A stretch of DNA of 64,000 bases from RGIG9115 sp045128915 (GCA_045128915.1 JBGVIT010000028.1:1-64000), one strand, 5' to 3'; shown: positions 53,926 through 63,719, counted from the stretch's first letter. Program-made: numbers and translations. Notes: generated by a model not told the origin, from the sequence alone.

Positions 53926-55097
53926 ATATCGTAAAATTTAACTGCTCTTTCAAGTATTCCACTTAAATATGCAAGAGCAATACCATAATTTGTCATAGGA
54001 ATACCATTTTCTTTTGCAACCTCAGTTCTGTGCCTGATTTCTTTTTCAGTAAGCATACAGCCACCACACTGAAGGATGATTTTGTACTGTGATAAATTCT
54101 CCGGAAAATCTCTGCCGCTGCAAAATTCAAATTTTATATCTCTACCTGTAAATTTTCGTATCAGGTTAGGAATTTTGACAGTTCCTATATCATCACATTG
54201 TCTGTGGTGAGTACATCCCTCTGCAATCAGCACCTTATCGCCATCTTTAAGCCTTGAAATCGTTTCCACATCTGAAACAGCTTTTGAAAGCTCACCTTTA
54301 TAATTCAAAAAAAGTATAGAAAAAGATGTGAGAAAAACATCATCAGGGACTATTTCAGAAACCGCCGAAAAAGCCTGACTGTCAGTAATTACAACTCTTG
54401 GCTTTGTATTCAAGGCTTGCAATGTTTTATTAAGCTGCGGTGGCTGAACACAAACACAAACACATCCGGAATCAAGAACCTCCCTTAAAACAAGCTGCTG
54501 CGGCAGAATAATTCTGCCCTTAGGCGCACCGCTGTCAATAGGCATAACAAGAACTACAACATCGTCCTTTGAAAGCATATGTCTTATTATATACTTTTCA
54601 GCTTTGCCGGAAAGTGATGCAATTTTTAATTTCAACTCATTTATATTAATATTCTTCTCCGCACTAACACATATTTCATTGTCGCTGTGACATTCCACCT
54701 TGGCAATATCAGCCTTATTATAACAAATTATATAAGATACGTTCTTATTATTAAGAAATTCAATCAACTTATGGTCTTCATCGCTGATGCCTTTCACTGC
54801 GTCTATCACAACAACTGCCACATCACAGCGCTCTATGGTCTTATAAGCTTTTTCAACACGCATCATGCCAAGCTCACCAACATCATCTATGCCCGGAGTA
54901 TCAATTATTACAACGGGGCCCATCGGCAAAAGCTCCATAGTTTTAGAAACGGGATCAGTTGTTGTGCCTAATACATCAGAAACAATAGAAACACTTTGTC
55001 CGGTAACTGCATTAATAAGACTTGATTTACCTGCATTTCGTTTCCCGTAAAAAACTATATGAACTCTTTCAGAAGCAGGAACTCCTCCCAACTCCAT
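53922..55097 (-). CDS. hydF: [FeFe] hydrogenase maturation GTPase HydF
   Basis: A 391-residue scaffold GTPase that carries and delivers the two-iron subcluster to [FeFe] hydrogenases. GTP motif GKRNAGKSS at residues 18-26, then TTDPVSKTME, DTPGIDD and NKAD. The C-terminal cluster-binding part shows EGCTHHRQCDD and LQCGGCML. The start at 55097 follows GAGGTGAGAA; the upstream in-frame codon at 55142 would extend into hydG. It lies 13 bases after hydG. Confidence 0.92.
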   Translation of the reverse strand: MELGGVPASERVHIVFYGKRNAGKSSLINAVTGQSVSIVSDVLGTTTDPVSKTMELLPMGPVVIIDTPGIDDVGELGMMRVEKAYKTIERCDVAVVVIDAVKGISDEDHKLIEFLNNKNVSYIICYNKADIAKVECHSDNEICVSAEKNININELKLKIASLSGKAEKYIIRHMLSKDDVVVLVMPIDSGAPKGRIILPQQLVLREVLDSGCVCVCVQPPQLNKTLQALNTKPRVVITDSQAFSAVSEIVPDDVFLTSFSILFLNYKGELSKAVSDVETISRLKDGDKVLIAEGCTHHRQCDDIGTVKIPNLIRKFTGRDIKFEFCSGRDFPENLSQYKIILQCGGCMLTEKEIRHRTEVAKENGIPMTNYGIALAYLSGILERAVKFYDI

Positions 55098-55110
55098 ATT
55101 TCTCACCTCA

Positions 55111-56526
55111 TCAAAATCTGAAATCACGCATGCCCGATTCAATATTAATCAGGTTAACTCCGCAAATATCTCTTGCTTTGGGGTTAATTACATTTTTAAG
55201 TTCTTTTTCAATTAACTTCTCGCCAATTTCTTTAGTTTCAGGAGAAGCATAGTCCATCAAAAATTCTTTTAAAGTCATTAGTGCATTGGGATGGCAACAG
55301 TTCTGAATTTGCTTACTCTTGCACAGCTCCATAAAACGATCGCCCGTTCTGCCCTCTCTGTAACAAGCTGTACAAAATGACGGTATGAATCCCATTTCCA
55401 TTAACCAACGTACAACCTCATCAAGTGTTCTTTGGTCAGAAACGTCAAATTGCTCTGTATCATGCGGTCTCACGTCCTCTGTATAACCGCCAACAGAAGT
55501 TCTTGAAGCGCCGCTTATCTGTGAAACACCAAGCTTCAAAACTCTTTCTCTTACCTGCTGACTCTCACGTGTTGATATAATCATTCCCGTATATGGCACG
55601 CTGATTCTTATAAGCGCACAAATCTTTTCGAATATATCATCACTAATGCCATTATCAAAAGTTGAGGGATCAATATCATCCGCTCTTTTAATTCTCGGAA
55701 CACTTATTGTATGAGGTCCAACTCCATGAACAGCCTCCAAATGCTCTGCGTGCATCAACAAGCCTGCAAACTCATATTTGTATAGCTCAAGCCCGAACAA
55801 TACTCCAAGTCCAACATCATCAATTCCGCCTTCCATAGCACGGTCCATAGCTTCTGTATGATACGCATAATCATGCTTAGGGCCTGTGGGATGAAGTCGT
55901 TCATAACTTTCTTTATGGTATGTTTCCTGAAAAAGAATATATGTTCCGATACCTGCTTCTTTAAGCTTTCTGTAATTTTCAACCGTTGTAGCTGCAATAT
56001 TTACATTAACACGTCTTATAGCACCGTTTTTGTGCTTTATTGAGTATATAGTTTTGATACATTCAAGAATATATTCAATAGGATTATTTACCGGATCTTC
56101 CCCTGCTTCAATAGCGAGACGCTTGTGCCCCATATCCTGAAGCGCAATTACTTCTTTTTCCACTTCTTCCTGAGTAAGCTTTTTGCGGGCAATGTTCTTA
56201 TTCTTTAAATGATAAGGACAATATACACATCCATTGACACAATAATTTGAAAGATACAATGGTGCAAATATAACTATTCTGTTGCCATAGAAATCGTTTT
56301 TAATTTCCTCTGCAAGCTTATAAATTTCTTCAATGCGCTGCTTATCTTCGCACGCAAGCAACACAGATGCTTCTCTGTGAGTGAGGCCTTTTCTCTGTTT
56401 TGCTTTTTCAATTATTGAGTCAACCAAATCAAGATTGTCTTTATTATCTTCGGCATATTTAAGAGTTTCAGTAATCTCGTCATGAGAAATAAATTCTTCT
56501 GCCTTTAGAGATTTTGGATTATACAT
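55111..56526 (-). CDS. hydG: [FeFe] hydrogenase maturase HydG (radical SAM tyrosine lyase)
   Basis: A 471-residue radical SAM enzyme that splits tyrosine into p-cresol, CO and cyanide for the H-cluster. The radical SAM motif is CVNGCVYC; the C-terminal cluster motif lies in SFCTACYREGRTGDRF; other typical segments are QETYHKESYERLHP and GIDDVGLGVLFGLELYKYE. It is followed by hydF. hydE, normally the third maturase, is not in the window. It is preceded by a promoter and an attenuator-like leader (56527-56676). Confidence 0.93.
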   Translation of the reverse strand: MYNPKSLKAEEFISHDEITETLKYAEDNKDNLDLVDSIIEKAKQRKGLTHREASVLLACEDKQRIEEIYKLAEEIKNDFYGNRIVIFAPLYLSNYCVNGCVYCPYHLKNKNIARKKLTQEEVEKEVIALQDMGHKRLAIEAGEDPVNNPIEYILECIKTIYSIKHKNGAIRRVNVNIAATTVENYRKLKEAGIGTYILFQETYHKESYERLHPTGPKHDYAYHTEAMDRAMEGGIDDVGLGVLFGLELYKYEFAGLLMHAEHLEAVHGVGPHTISVPRIKRADDIDPSTFDNGISDDIFEKICALIRISVPYTGMIISTRESQQVRERVLKLGVSQISGASRTSVGGYTEDVRPHDTEQFDVSDQRTLDEVVRWLMEMGFIPSFCTACYREGRTGDRFMELCKSKQIQNCCHPNALMTLKEFLMDYASPETKEIGEKLIEKELKNVINPKARDICGVNLINIESGMRDFRF

Positions 56527-56676
56527 AATACCACTTCCTTTATAAAATAAAAACGTCTGTAAAAATACAGACGCAAAAATACAACAACCAATGCGTCTTT
56601 CATCTCAGTATTCTTTGATGTCAGAAACACAAATATCTTTCACAAATATAATAACATAGCGGCAAAAAATTGTCAA
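56527..56676 (-). promoter_or_regulatory. hydG promoter and attenuator-like leader
   Basis: TTGACA (56676-56671) and TATTAT (56653-56648), 17 bases apart, give a near-ideal promoter and a leader of about 115 nt. CGTCTGTA (56554-56561) with TACAGACG (56566-56573), followed by T5ATTTT on the minus strand, forms a terminator ending a few bases before the hydG ribosome site. AGACGCA (56569-56575) can instead pair with TGCGTCT (56592-56598), which would break the terminator. The two hairpins exclude each other, the classical layout of an attenuator or riboswitch. Confidence 0.6.
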
Positions 56677-57578
56677 CGTTTATTTTGTATTATTTTGGCT
56701 CTTTTGAGCAAATAATCTCTATTGTTCAATTCAGGATTTTCAATAACCTCATCAAAAAGAATTCTCATTGCCTCTCTCATTTGTCGCTCTGCTCTGTATT
56801 TCATTTTAATCAGGTCTCTTTTTCCTATCGCAAGATCAGAATATCTGTACGGCTCGCCTGAACTTATAATGTATTTATAAATCTGGCGCAAATCCTCAAT
56901 GCCTTTCTTTTTATCTTCAAAATACTGCGGAGATTTTGCCAACGCATCAGCCTGCTGAAGCTCAAGGAGCATACCAAAGCTGTTTTCACCAAGCCTTGAA
57001 AGCGCTCTCTTTACACCCTTAACACTATGCTCAAAATGAACGTCATGGTATTCCACAAGAGTACATATTTCTTTAGTCAGGTCAGCATCAAAGGAAAATT
57101 TATGGCATATATCATTTGCAATTTTAACGCTTTCAATATGGTGGCCATAAAAGTGTATTATACCCGAAGCATCACACGATGAACAAGCAGGCTTTCCTAT
57201 GTCGTGAAAAAGAGCAGCCCATTTTACCTGAACTATTGGCGGAGCCGCTTCAACAGCACGTATAATATGCTCTCCCACATTATATATGTGAAACTTATTC
57301 CTCTGCGGTTCATAAAAGCATCGGTCAAGCTGTGGGAGTATGAATTTCAATATCCCGCTTTCAAACAAAGTTCTGAGTCCTTGTGAAGAATTTTGCGACA
57401 TGATAATTTTTTGGAGTTCCGCACGAATGGCTGCTTTAGATGCATATTTTATGTTGGATGCATTAAGGCAAATTTCGCTGAAAACATCATCAGAGATGTT
57501 TTCACCTGTCTGAGCTGCAACGCTGACAGTTTCAAGCATTAAAATAGGATTCTCGCAAAAAATCTTTCCCAACGCCAA
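56673..57578 (-). CDS. HD-domain protein like the C-terminal part of CCA-adding enzyme
   Basis: A roughly 301-residue protein. Residues about 20-90 resemble the helical neck of tRNA nucleotidyltransferases (KAAIRAELQKIIMS, then GLRTLFESGILKFILPQL); then comes an HD domain with AALFHDIGKPACSS, HFYGHHIESV and LVEYHDVHF. The N-terminal nucleotidyltransferase domain is missing, and no such sequence is visible upstream within 190 bases. It is therefore a shortened relative, probably a phosphohydrolase, or a remnant. I favour a TTG start at 57578 after AAGGAGG. The stop overlaps the hydG promoter. Confidence 0.7.
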   Translation of the reverse strand: MALGKIFCENPILMLETVSVAAQTGENISDDVFSEICLNASNIKYASKAAIRAELQKIIMSQNSSQGLRTLFESGILKFILPQLDRCFYEPQRNKFHIYNVGEHIIRAVEAAPPIVQVKWAALFHDIGKPACSSCDASGIIHFYGHHIESVKIANDICHKFSFDADLTKEICTLVEYHDVHFEHSVKGVKRALSRLGENSFGMLLELQQADALAKSPQYFEDKKKGIEDLRQIYKYIISSGEPYRYSDLAIGKRDLIKMKYRAERQMREAMRILFDEVIENPELNNRDYLLKRAKIIQNKR

Positions 57579-57768
57579 ATTCTCCACCTCCTTGCAAAGT
57601 ATATTATAATTTTATCATAAAAAAACTAAAAAATCAACCGAAATTATAATAAAAACATTAATATAAGTAAGTTATATTATGAATTTGTTAAATTTATATA
57701 TTTTTTTTGTTTTATATATACTAACCTGATAAATAATCTGGTATAATATATTATGCGGAGGTGGTACC

Positions 57769-59022
57769 TTGGAACATAAGGAATATACAGAAAAAGTAAT
57801 TCTGACCGGAGTTCATACCGGTTCATGCGATATACTTTCCGATACAACAGATGAATCCATTGCCGAGCTTGAAGAACTTGTAAAAACTGCAGGCGGACAA
57901 GTTGTTGGCATTTTAATTCAAAATAAATCTGAAATAGAAACAAGCACTTATCTTGGAAGTGGCAAGATTGAAGAACTGAAAGAAGCTGTGGAGGCGCTTG
58001 AAGCTGACATGGTAGTGTTCGATAACGAATTATCACCAATACAGCTAAAAAACATTTCTGATTTTATAGGCATAAAAATACTTGACCGTTCAATGCTTAT
58101 TCTTGATATTTTTGCAATGCGTGCTAAAAGCGGCGAAGGTAAGCTTCAGGTTGAACTTGCACAGTTAAAATATACGTTGCCAAGACTTCGAGGGCTTGGT
58201 GTATCAATGAGCAGAACAGGTGCAGGTATCGGCACAAGAGGTCCCGGCGAAACACGCCTTGAAACCGACCGCCGTCATATAAGCAGACGTATAAGAGCTT
58301 TGGAGGATGAAATTAAAGAAATCAAAAAACATCGGGAGCTTATACGTTCAAGAAGAAAAAAAGACGGCGTCATTATTGCTGCATTGGTAGGATATACCAA
58401 CTCTGGAAAATCAACGCTCTTAAACACATTAACAGACGCCGGTGTATTTGCAGAAAATAAGTTATTTGCAACCCTTGACACAACCTCAAGAGCAATTACA
58501 CTTCCTGACAACCGACAAATTTTACTTGTTGATACAGTAGGGTTTATAAGAAAGCTTCCCCATCACCTTGTAGAAGCTTTTAAATCCACTTTGGAAGAAG
58601 CTGTTGTTGCGGATTTGCTTCTACATGTAATTGATTCATCAAGCGAAACAATGGACGAGCAAATCACAGTAACAAAAGACGTTTTATCCTCAATAGGTGC
58701 AATGAACAAACCAATAATCGGGGTATATAACAAATCGGATATTTCAAACGAGTCTGCTGTTCCTCACCACTATGACACCAATGTGTTTATATCAGCAAAA
58801 GAAAGACAAGGCATTGACAGCTTAATAACAGCAATTTCCGAACTTGCACCGGGCAAGAAAACAGAATGCAAGATGCTTATTCCCTATTCTCAAGGTGCAA
58901 TTTTGAATCAGATACATCAATATCAAAAGGTATTAAGTGAAAACTATACAGATATTGGTACAGAAATCACAGTATTGCTTGACAAAGAAAACCGCCACAA
59001 GTACGAAGAATTTTTAATATAA
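57769..59022 (+). CDS. hflX: Ribosome-associated GTPase HflX
   Basis: A 417-residue GTPase that splits stalled ribosomes. The N-terminal HflX domain has LGSGKIEELKE and GTRGPGETRLETDRRHI; the G domain has LVGYTNSGKSTLLN, TLDTTSR, DTVGFI and YNKSD. It starts with TTG after GGAGGTGG and has an extended -10 box (TGGTATAAT) about 30 bases upstream. Confidence 0.93.
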   Translation: MEHKEYTEKVILTGVHTGSCDILSDTTDESIAELEELVKTAGGQVVGILIQNKSEIETSTYLGSGKIEELKEAVEALEADMVVFDNELSPIQLKNISDFIGIKILDRSMLILDIFAMRAKSGEGKLQVELAQLKYTLPRLRGLGVSMSRTGAGIGTRGPGETRLETDRRHISRRIRALEDEIKEIKKHRELIRSRRKKDGVIIAALVGYTNSGKSTLLNTLTDAGVFAENKLFATLDTTSRAITLPDNRQILLVDTVGFIRKLPHHLVEAFKSTLEEAVVADLLLHVIDSSSETMDEQITVTKDVLSSIGAMNKPIIGVYNKSDISNESAVPHHYDTNVFISAKERQGIDSLITAISELAPGKKTECKMLIPYSQGAILNQIHQYQKVLSENYTDIGTEITVLLDKENRHKYEEFLI

Positions 59023-59033
59023 GGAGTTTTGAA

Positions 59034-59669
59034 ATGTCATTAAAAACAGAATACCGAACAATCAAGTCTCCTTCAGTTACTGAAACAGTCGAAAAAAAAT
59101 CTAAGTTTATAGCAAGTGTATTCCCCGTATCAACCGAAGCTGATGCTATTGAACGATTAAACGAAACAAAAAAAGCATATTCTGATGCCACTCATAATGT
59201 TTATGCCTACGTGATTGACGAAAACAACATTTTTCGTTATTCTGACGATGGAGAACCGTCAGGAACTGCAGGCATGCCCGTTCTTGACGCCATAAGAAAC
59301 GAAGGTATTGTTGATGCACTTGTGGTAGTTACAAGATACTTTGGCGGAACACTGCTTGGAACCGGAGGTCTTGTAAGAGCCTACGGAAACAGCGCTCACG
59401 AAGGGCTTAAGGCCTCAGGCATCGTAACAAGAACCTTATGTAACAGAATATATATTAAGTGTGACTATACCTTATCAGGCAAGCTTACACATGAAATTTC
59501 AAAAAACAACTACATATTGGAAGATACGTTTTATGATGATAAAGTGACATATGTTATTTTATGCAAAATCAACCAGACAGATAAAGTAATTTCTGATTTT
59601 ACTGATATTACAAGCGGAAATGCTGAAATATCAGTTATAGGAAATTGCTATGTTGACCTTGATATGTGA
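59034..59669 (+). CDS. YigZ/IMPACT-family protein
   Basis: A 211-residue protein of the YigZ (UPF0029) family. Conserved motifs are KKSKFIASVFPV, DATHNVYAYVI, DDGEPSGTAGMPVL and RYFGGTLLGTGGLVRAY. It is thought to bind RNA or ribosomes and relates to eukaryotic IMPACT. It follows hflX by 11 bases. Confidence 0.9.
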   Translation: MSLKTEYRTIKSPSVTETVEKKSKFIASVFPVSTEADAIERLNETKKAYSDATHNVYAYVIDENNIFRYSDDGEPSGTAGMPVLDAIRNEGIVDALVVVTRYFGGTLLGTGGLVRAYGNSAHEGLKASGIVTRTLCNRIYIKCDYTLSGKLTHEISKNNYILEDTFYDDKVTYVILCKINQTDKVISDFTDITSGNAEISVIGNCYVDLDM

Positions 59670-59680
59670 AATGAGGATTA

Positions 59681-60187
59681 TTGATGAAAAAAGTTTTGTT
59701 GTTATTTATAACAATAATACTTATGATAATATGCTCAGATGAATCACCTTCTGCATTCATACACACAAACGAAACTGATACAAACAGCATGACTAAAGTT
59801 GCACGGATTGAATATCCTATTTTGTCAAAGGAAAGCAACGATAAATTGACACTTTATACATCAGCAGCTGTTGAAAACGATATATTTATGTGGGACGACT
59901 CTGCCCATTGGGTAATTGAGCTTGAAAACAGCGAGGGGCTTAACTATACTATATACAACACTCACATCTCCAACGGCAGTCTGTATTTCGACCTAATGGA
60001 GATAAATAACAACATTTATATATTAGTAAGAAACATATCAACAGCCGCAAATTATACAAAGGTTTTTATGGTAAATGAGGGCAAGATTTGTGAAACAACA
60101 TCTCTTGATTTAAACAACATGTCATCTCAAAATATCAACTTAATCTATACCTCAATTCCCATATACAAAAATAGCTATGGATATTAA
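59681..60187 (+). CDS. Hypothetical secreted protein
   Basis: A 168-residue protein with a signal peptide (MKKVLLLFITIILMIICSDE); the Cys at its end does not sit in a canonical lipobox, but a lipoprotein is possible. The exported part is a mixed beta protein of unknown family. It overlaps the QueG-like gene by 11 bases and follows the YigZ gene by 11. Confidence 0.65.
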   Translation: MMKKVLLLFITIILMIICSDESPSAFIHTNETDTNSMTKVARIEYPILSKESNDKLTLYTSAAVENDIFMWDDSAHWVIELENSEGLNYTIYNTHISNGSLYFDLMEINNNIYILVRNISTAANYTKVFMVNEGKICETTSLDLNNMSSQNINLIYTSIPIYKNSYGY

Positions 60188-61016
60188 AAAACATTTCGAA
60201 AAACTGAATATTACCGAATACGGAATAATATCTGCAAAGGATGCAGATAATTTAATTCTTCACAGCACAAGTGCGTTTGCACCAAAATCAAAATACAATA
60301 CAATTTATGAGATTTTTGAGGGTGCAAAAAGCGTCATTGTATATCTTGCGCCGTATAATCACGGGCAGAAATCTGAAAACGTATCCTTATACGCAACCGG
60401 CATGGATTATCATATAGTATGCAGCCACATCGGGCAGTATATTATAGACCAATTAACAAAATATGGTTATGGTGGTATATGTTTTGCAGACTCAGGCCCT
60501 CTCGACGAACGAAAGCTTGCACTTAAAGCAGGATTAGGAATAAAAGGAAAAAACGGTTTCGTAATAAACGAACAATACGGAACTTTCACATTTATAGGCT
60601 ATATTATAACCGACTGCGAGTTTCCGTACAAAAACTTTGAAGTAGGAAATTGTCTGAACTGCGGCAAATGCATAAACTCATGCCCCGGCGGAGCGCTGAC
60701 AGAAAAAGGCTTTTTAGAAGAAAAATGCTTATCATACCTGACTCAGAAAAAAGGTATATTAAACGATGATGAAATAAAACTAATAAAAAAAGGTTCATGT
60801 GCATGGGGCTGTGATATATGCCAGAATTGTTGCCCTATGAACAAAAACACAAAACTCACTCCCATTCCATACTTTAAAGAGAATTTAATTTTATGCATAA
60901 ATGATGAATATTTATCAAACAAAGAATTTAAGGATAAATACAAAAACCGTGCATTTACATGGCGCGGAAAAACAGTTATAGAACGGAATTTGTCGATTTT
61001 AAACGACAAAAAATAA
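60177..61016 (+). CDS. Epoxyqueuosine reductase-like 4Fe-4S protein
   Basis: A 279-residue protein with two 4Fe-4S sites at the C-terminal half: CLNCGKCINSCPGGAL and CDICQNCCPMN, plus the family segment LKAGLGIKGKNGFVI. This is the QueG double-cluster architecture, but it is shorter than classical QueG (about 310-380 residues). It could catalyse the last step of queuosine synthesis or belong to an uncharacterised subgroup. The start lies inside the preceding gene without a clear ribosome site, so translation is probably coupled. Confidence 0.75.
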   Translation: MDIKKHFEKLNITEYGIISAKDADNLILHSTSAFAPKSKYNTIYEIFEGAKSVIVYLAPYNHGQKSENVSLYATGMDYHIVCSHIGQYIIDQLTKYGYGGICFADSGPLDERKLALKAGLGIKGKNGFVINEQYGTFTFIGYIITDCEFPYKNFEVGNCLNCGKCINSCPGGALTEKGFLEEKCLSYLTQKKGILNDDEIKLIKKGSCAWGCDICQNCCPMNKNTKLTPIPYFKENLILCINDEYLSNKEFKDKYKNRAFTWRGKTVIERNLSILNDKK

Positions 61017-61048
61017 TCACATATAATATTTTTTGTAACTTTTAAATC

Positions 61049-61077
61049 TTGTATTTTTATTAATAATAATGTATAAT
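61049..61077 (+). promoter_or_regulatory. Promoter of the arg genes
   Basis: TTGTAT (61049-61054) and TATAAT (61072-61077), 17 bases apart, about 30 bases before argD. No ARG-box was recognised. Confidence 0.65.
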
Positions 61078-61108
61078 TATAATAATCTATAAAGAAAAGA
61101 GAAATAAT

Positions 61109-62302
61109 ATGCTAAACTATATCAAACAAACGGATACCGAAGTTTACATGAACACTTTCGGAAACAGATTACCCGTATGCTTTACAAATGGCAAAGGTTT
61201 AAATCTATACACAGACAATAACGATGAATACTATGATTTCTTAGGCGGTATAGCCGTAAATGCCATAGGTCATTGCCACCCCTATTTCGTAGAAAAGGTT
61301 TCTGCACAGATTGGAAAGCTTATTCACGTTTCTAATTTATATTACATACAATCACAAACGGTGCTTGCAAAGAAACTGACAGAAAAAACCTGCATGGATA
61401 AAGTATTTTTTGCAAATTCCGGAGCCGAAGCCAACGAGGGTGCATTCAAACTTGCTAAAATGTACTTTTATAAAAAGAATATAGATAAAAATGAAATCAT
61501 ATCACTTGACCACTCATTTCACGGCAGAACTCTTGCAACCGTTGCAGCAACCGGTCAAGAGAAATATCAAAAACCGTACAGACCGCTTACTCCCGGATTT
61601 AAACAAGTTCCGGCAAATGATATTGATGCATTGAAGTCTGCAATTACTGACAAAACTGCAGCTATATTGTTAGAGCCAATACAAGGCGAAAGTGGCGTTC
61701 ATCCAATGAACAAAGAATACCTTGAAGCCGTACGAAAAATTTGTGACGATAATGAAATACTGCTTATATTCGATGAAGTTCAGACAGGTATGGGACGGTG
61801 CGGCAAGCTTTTTGCTTATGAATTATTCGGCATCGAGCCTGATATACTTACAAGCGCTAAAGCACTCGGCGGCGGTGTGCCTATTGGTGCGGTTCTTGCG
61901 AAGAATTTTGTAGCATCTGCATTCGAGCCGGGCGACCACGGCTCAACTTTCGGCGGAAATCCTTTAGCCACAACAGCAGGTCTTGCCGTAATGGATATAT
62001 ACGAAAAAGAAAAGCTTGTAGAGAACTCAGAAAAGTTAGGATACACATTCAAAAACAAGCTATACGCACTTCAGGAAAAATACCCGTCAATAATTAAAGA
62101 AATAAGAGGATTCGGGCTTCTTATCGGAATAGAAATCAACGAACAACATTCTAAAGAAATATTCCAAAAGCTATTCGACAATAAAATACTTACAAGCTTA
62201 TGCTATAACACAATAAGAATAGCTCCCCCCCTCATCATTGAAGAAAAACATATTGAATTTTTTGTGGAAACACTTAAAAAGATTTTGAAAGGAATAATGT
62301 AA
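61109..62302 (+). CDS. argD: Acetylornithine aminotransferase
   Basis: A 397-residue class III PLP aminotransferase. Substrate and cofactor motifs: FLGGIAVNAIGHCHP, FANSGAEANEGAFKLAK, HSFHGRTLATVAATGQ, FDEVQTGMGR and the PLP-lysine segment SAKALGGGVPIGAV. It makes N-acetylornithine in arginine synthesis. argF follows by 2 bases. Confidence 0.93.
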   Translation: MLNYIKQTDTEVYMNTFGNRLPVCFTNGKGLNLYTDNNDEYYDFLGGIAVNAIGHCHPYFVEKVSAQIGKLIHVSNLYYIQSQTVLAKKLTEKTCMDKVFFANSGAEANEGAFKLAKMYFYKKNIDKNEIISLDHSFHGRTLATVAATGQEKYQKPYRPLTPGFKQVPANDIDALKSAITDKTAAILLEPIQGESGVHPMNKEYLEAVRKICDDNEILLIFDEVQTGMGRCGKLFAYELFGIEPDILTSAKALGGGVPIGAVLAKNFVASAFEPGDHGSTFGGNPLATTAGLAVMDIYEKEKLVENSEKLGYTFKNKLYALQEKYPSIIKEIRGFGLLIGIEINEQHSKEIFQKLFDNKILTSLCYNTIRIAPPLIIEEKHIEFFVETLKKILKGIM

Positions 62303-62304
62303 AA

Positions 62305-63222
62305 ATGAAAGATTTTATAAGCTTACACGATATTACAAGCAAAGAACTTGAGGATTTACTCGCTCTTGCCATAAAACTCAAGGCTGAACAAAAAAAAGGA
62401 ATCCCTCACCCACTGCTTAAAGGAAAAACACTCGGCATGATTTTCACTAAATCATCAACAAGAACAAGAATTTCTTTTGAAGTAGGAATGACTCAGCTGG
62501 GTGGTTACCCTCTGTTTTTATCAAGCAACGACATACAGCTCGGCAGAGGCGAAACCATTTATGACACAGCTAAAGTAATGGAACGTTATCTTGACGGCAT
62601 AATGATACGTACATATTCACATCAGGACGTACTCGACCTTGCTGAGCATGCTGATATTCCCATTATTAACGCTTTAACTGACCTTTTGCATCCATGTCAG
62701 GTTCTTGCAGACCTGCTTACAACTTACGAGCACAAAGGTAAGCTTGAAAACCTTAAAATAGCCTATGTCGGCGATGGAAATAATATGGCTCATTCAATTA
62801 TGTACGGTGCTGCAAAAGCAAAGATGAACTGTGCAATAGCAACTCCTGACGGATATGGCTGCGACGAAAGCGTTATAGAAAACGCAAAAGATGACTTCAA
62901 AAACAGCGGTAAAATTCTTACACTTACAACCGATCCTATGGAAGCTGTTGCTAATGCTGATGTTATATACACAGATACATGGGTGAGCATGGGTATGGAA
63001 GCAGAAAAAGAACAACGAATCAAAGATTTCGCAGGATACTGTGTTGACACCAATCTAATGAAGCATGCAAAAGATGATGCTATATTTATGCATTGTCTCC
63101 CCGCTTACAGAGGATACGAGGTTTCAGAAGAAGTAATCGACGGACCTCAGTCTGTAATATTTGATGAAGCAGAAAACAGACTTCATGCACAAAAAGCAAT
63201 ACTTACTACATTAATGGCCTAA
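62305..63222 (+). CDS. argF: Ornithine carbamoyltransferase
   Basis: A 305-residue enzyme making citrulline from ornithine and carbamoyl phosphate. The carbamoyl-phosphate motif FTKSSTRTRISFE, then HPCQVLADLLT and the ornithine-binding MHCLPAYRGYEV are intact. It pairs with argD in an arginine operon; the rest of the pathway is elsewhere. Confidence 0.95.
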   Translation: MKDFISLHDITSKELEDLLALAIKLKAEQKKGIPHPLLKGKTLGMIFTKSSTRTRISFEVGMTQLGGYPLFLSSNDIQLGRGETIYDTAKVMERYLDGIMIRTYSHQDVLDLAEHADIPIINALTDLLHPCQVLADLLTTYEHKGKLENLKIAYVGDGNNMAHSIMYGAAKAKMNCAIATPDGYGCDESVIENAKDDFKNSGKILTLTTDPMEAVANADVIYTDTWVSMGMEAEKEQRIKDFAGYCVDTNLMKHAKDDAIFMHCLPAYRGYEVSEEVIDGPQSVIFDEAENRLHAQKAILTTLMA

Positions 63223-63236
63223 GGAGTAATATACCA

Positions 63237-63719
63237 ATGAATTTCCAATCACTATTCGAAGTTCGACTTGCAAACGAAAACGACGTTGATGCAATTCTTG
63301 ACATAACAAAAGAAGCTTTCCGCTCATACATAAAGCTTGCCGGCATTTCAGACACTCCGGCGCTTCGCGAAACACCCGAAGAGGTAATTGATGATCTGAA
63401 GAATAAAATTGTACTCATTGCACTTGCTGACGAAACCCCCGTTGGATGTGTAAGACTTGAAATTCTTGACGATAACACTGCATATCTGAGCCGTTTCGCC
63501 GTACGAACCACAAGCCAGAATAACGGTATAGGCAAATCCATCATGAACTTAGTTGATAAGATAATGATAGAAAAAGGAATTAAAGAAATCACATTACATA
63601 CCGGTTCAAAAATAACTTCTCTTGTAAGATTCTATTACGGACGTGGATTTTTCATTGACTCCACAGACAAGAGTAAGGGTTATGTAAGAGCATGTCTTAA
63701 AAAAGAATATAATGTATAA
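63237..63719 (+). CDS. GNAT-family N-acetyltransferase
   Basis: A 160-residue acetyltransferase. The acetyl-CoA region reads FAVRTTSQNNGIGKSIMN, preceded by a strand pair VGCVRLEILDDNTAYLSR. It follows argF by 14 bases with its own ribosome site, so it is co-transcribed with argDF. An ArgA-like N-acetylglutamate synthase role is possible from context but cannot be decided from sequence. Confidence 0.8.
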   Translation: MNFQSLFEVRLANENDVDAILDITKEAFRSYIKLAGISDTPALRETPEEVIDDLKNKIVLIALADETPVGCVRLEILDDNTAYLSRFAVRTTSQNNGIGKSIMNLVDKIMIEKGIKEITLHTGSKITSLVRFYYGRGFFIDSTDKSKGYVRACLKKEYNV

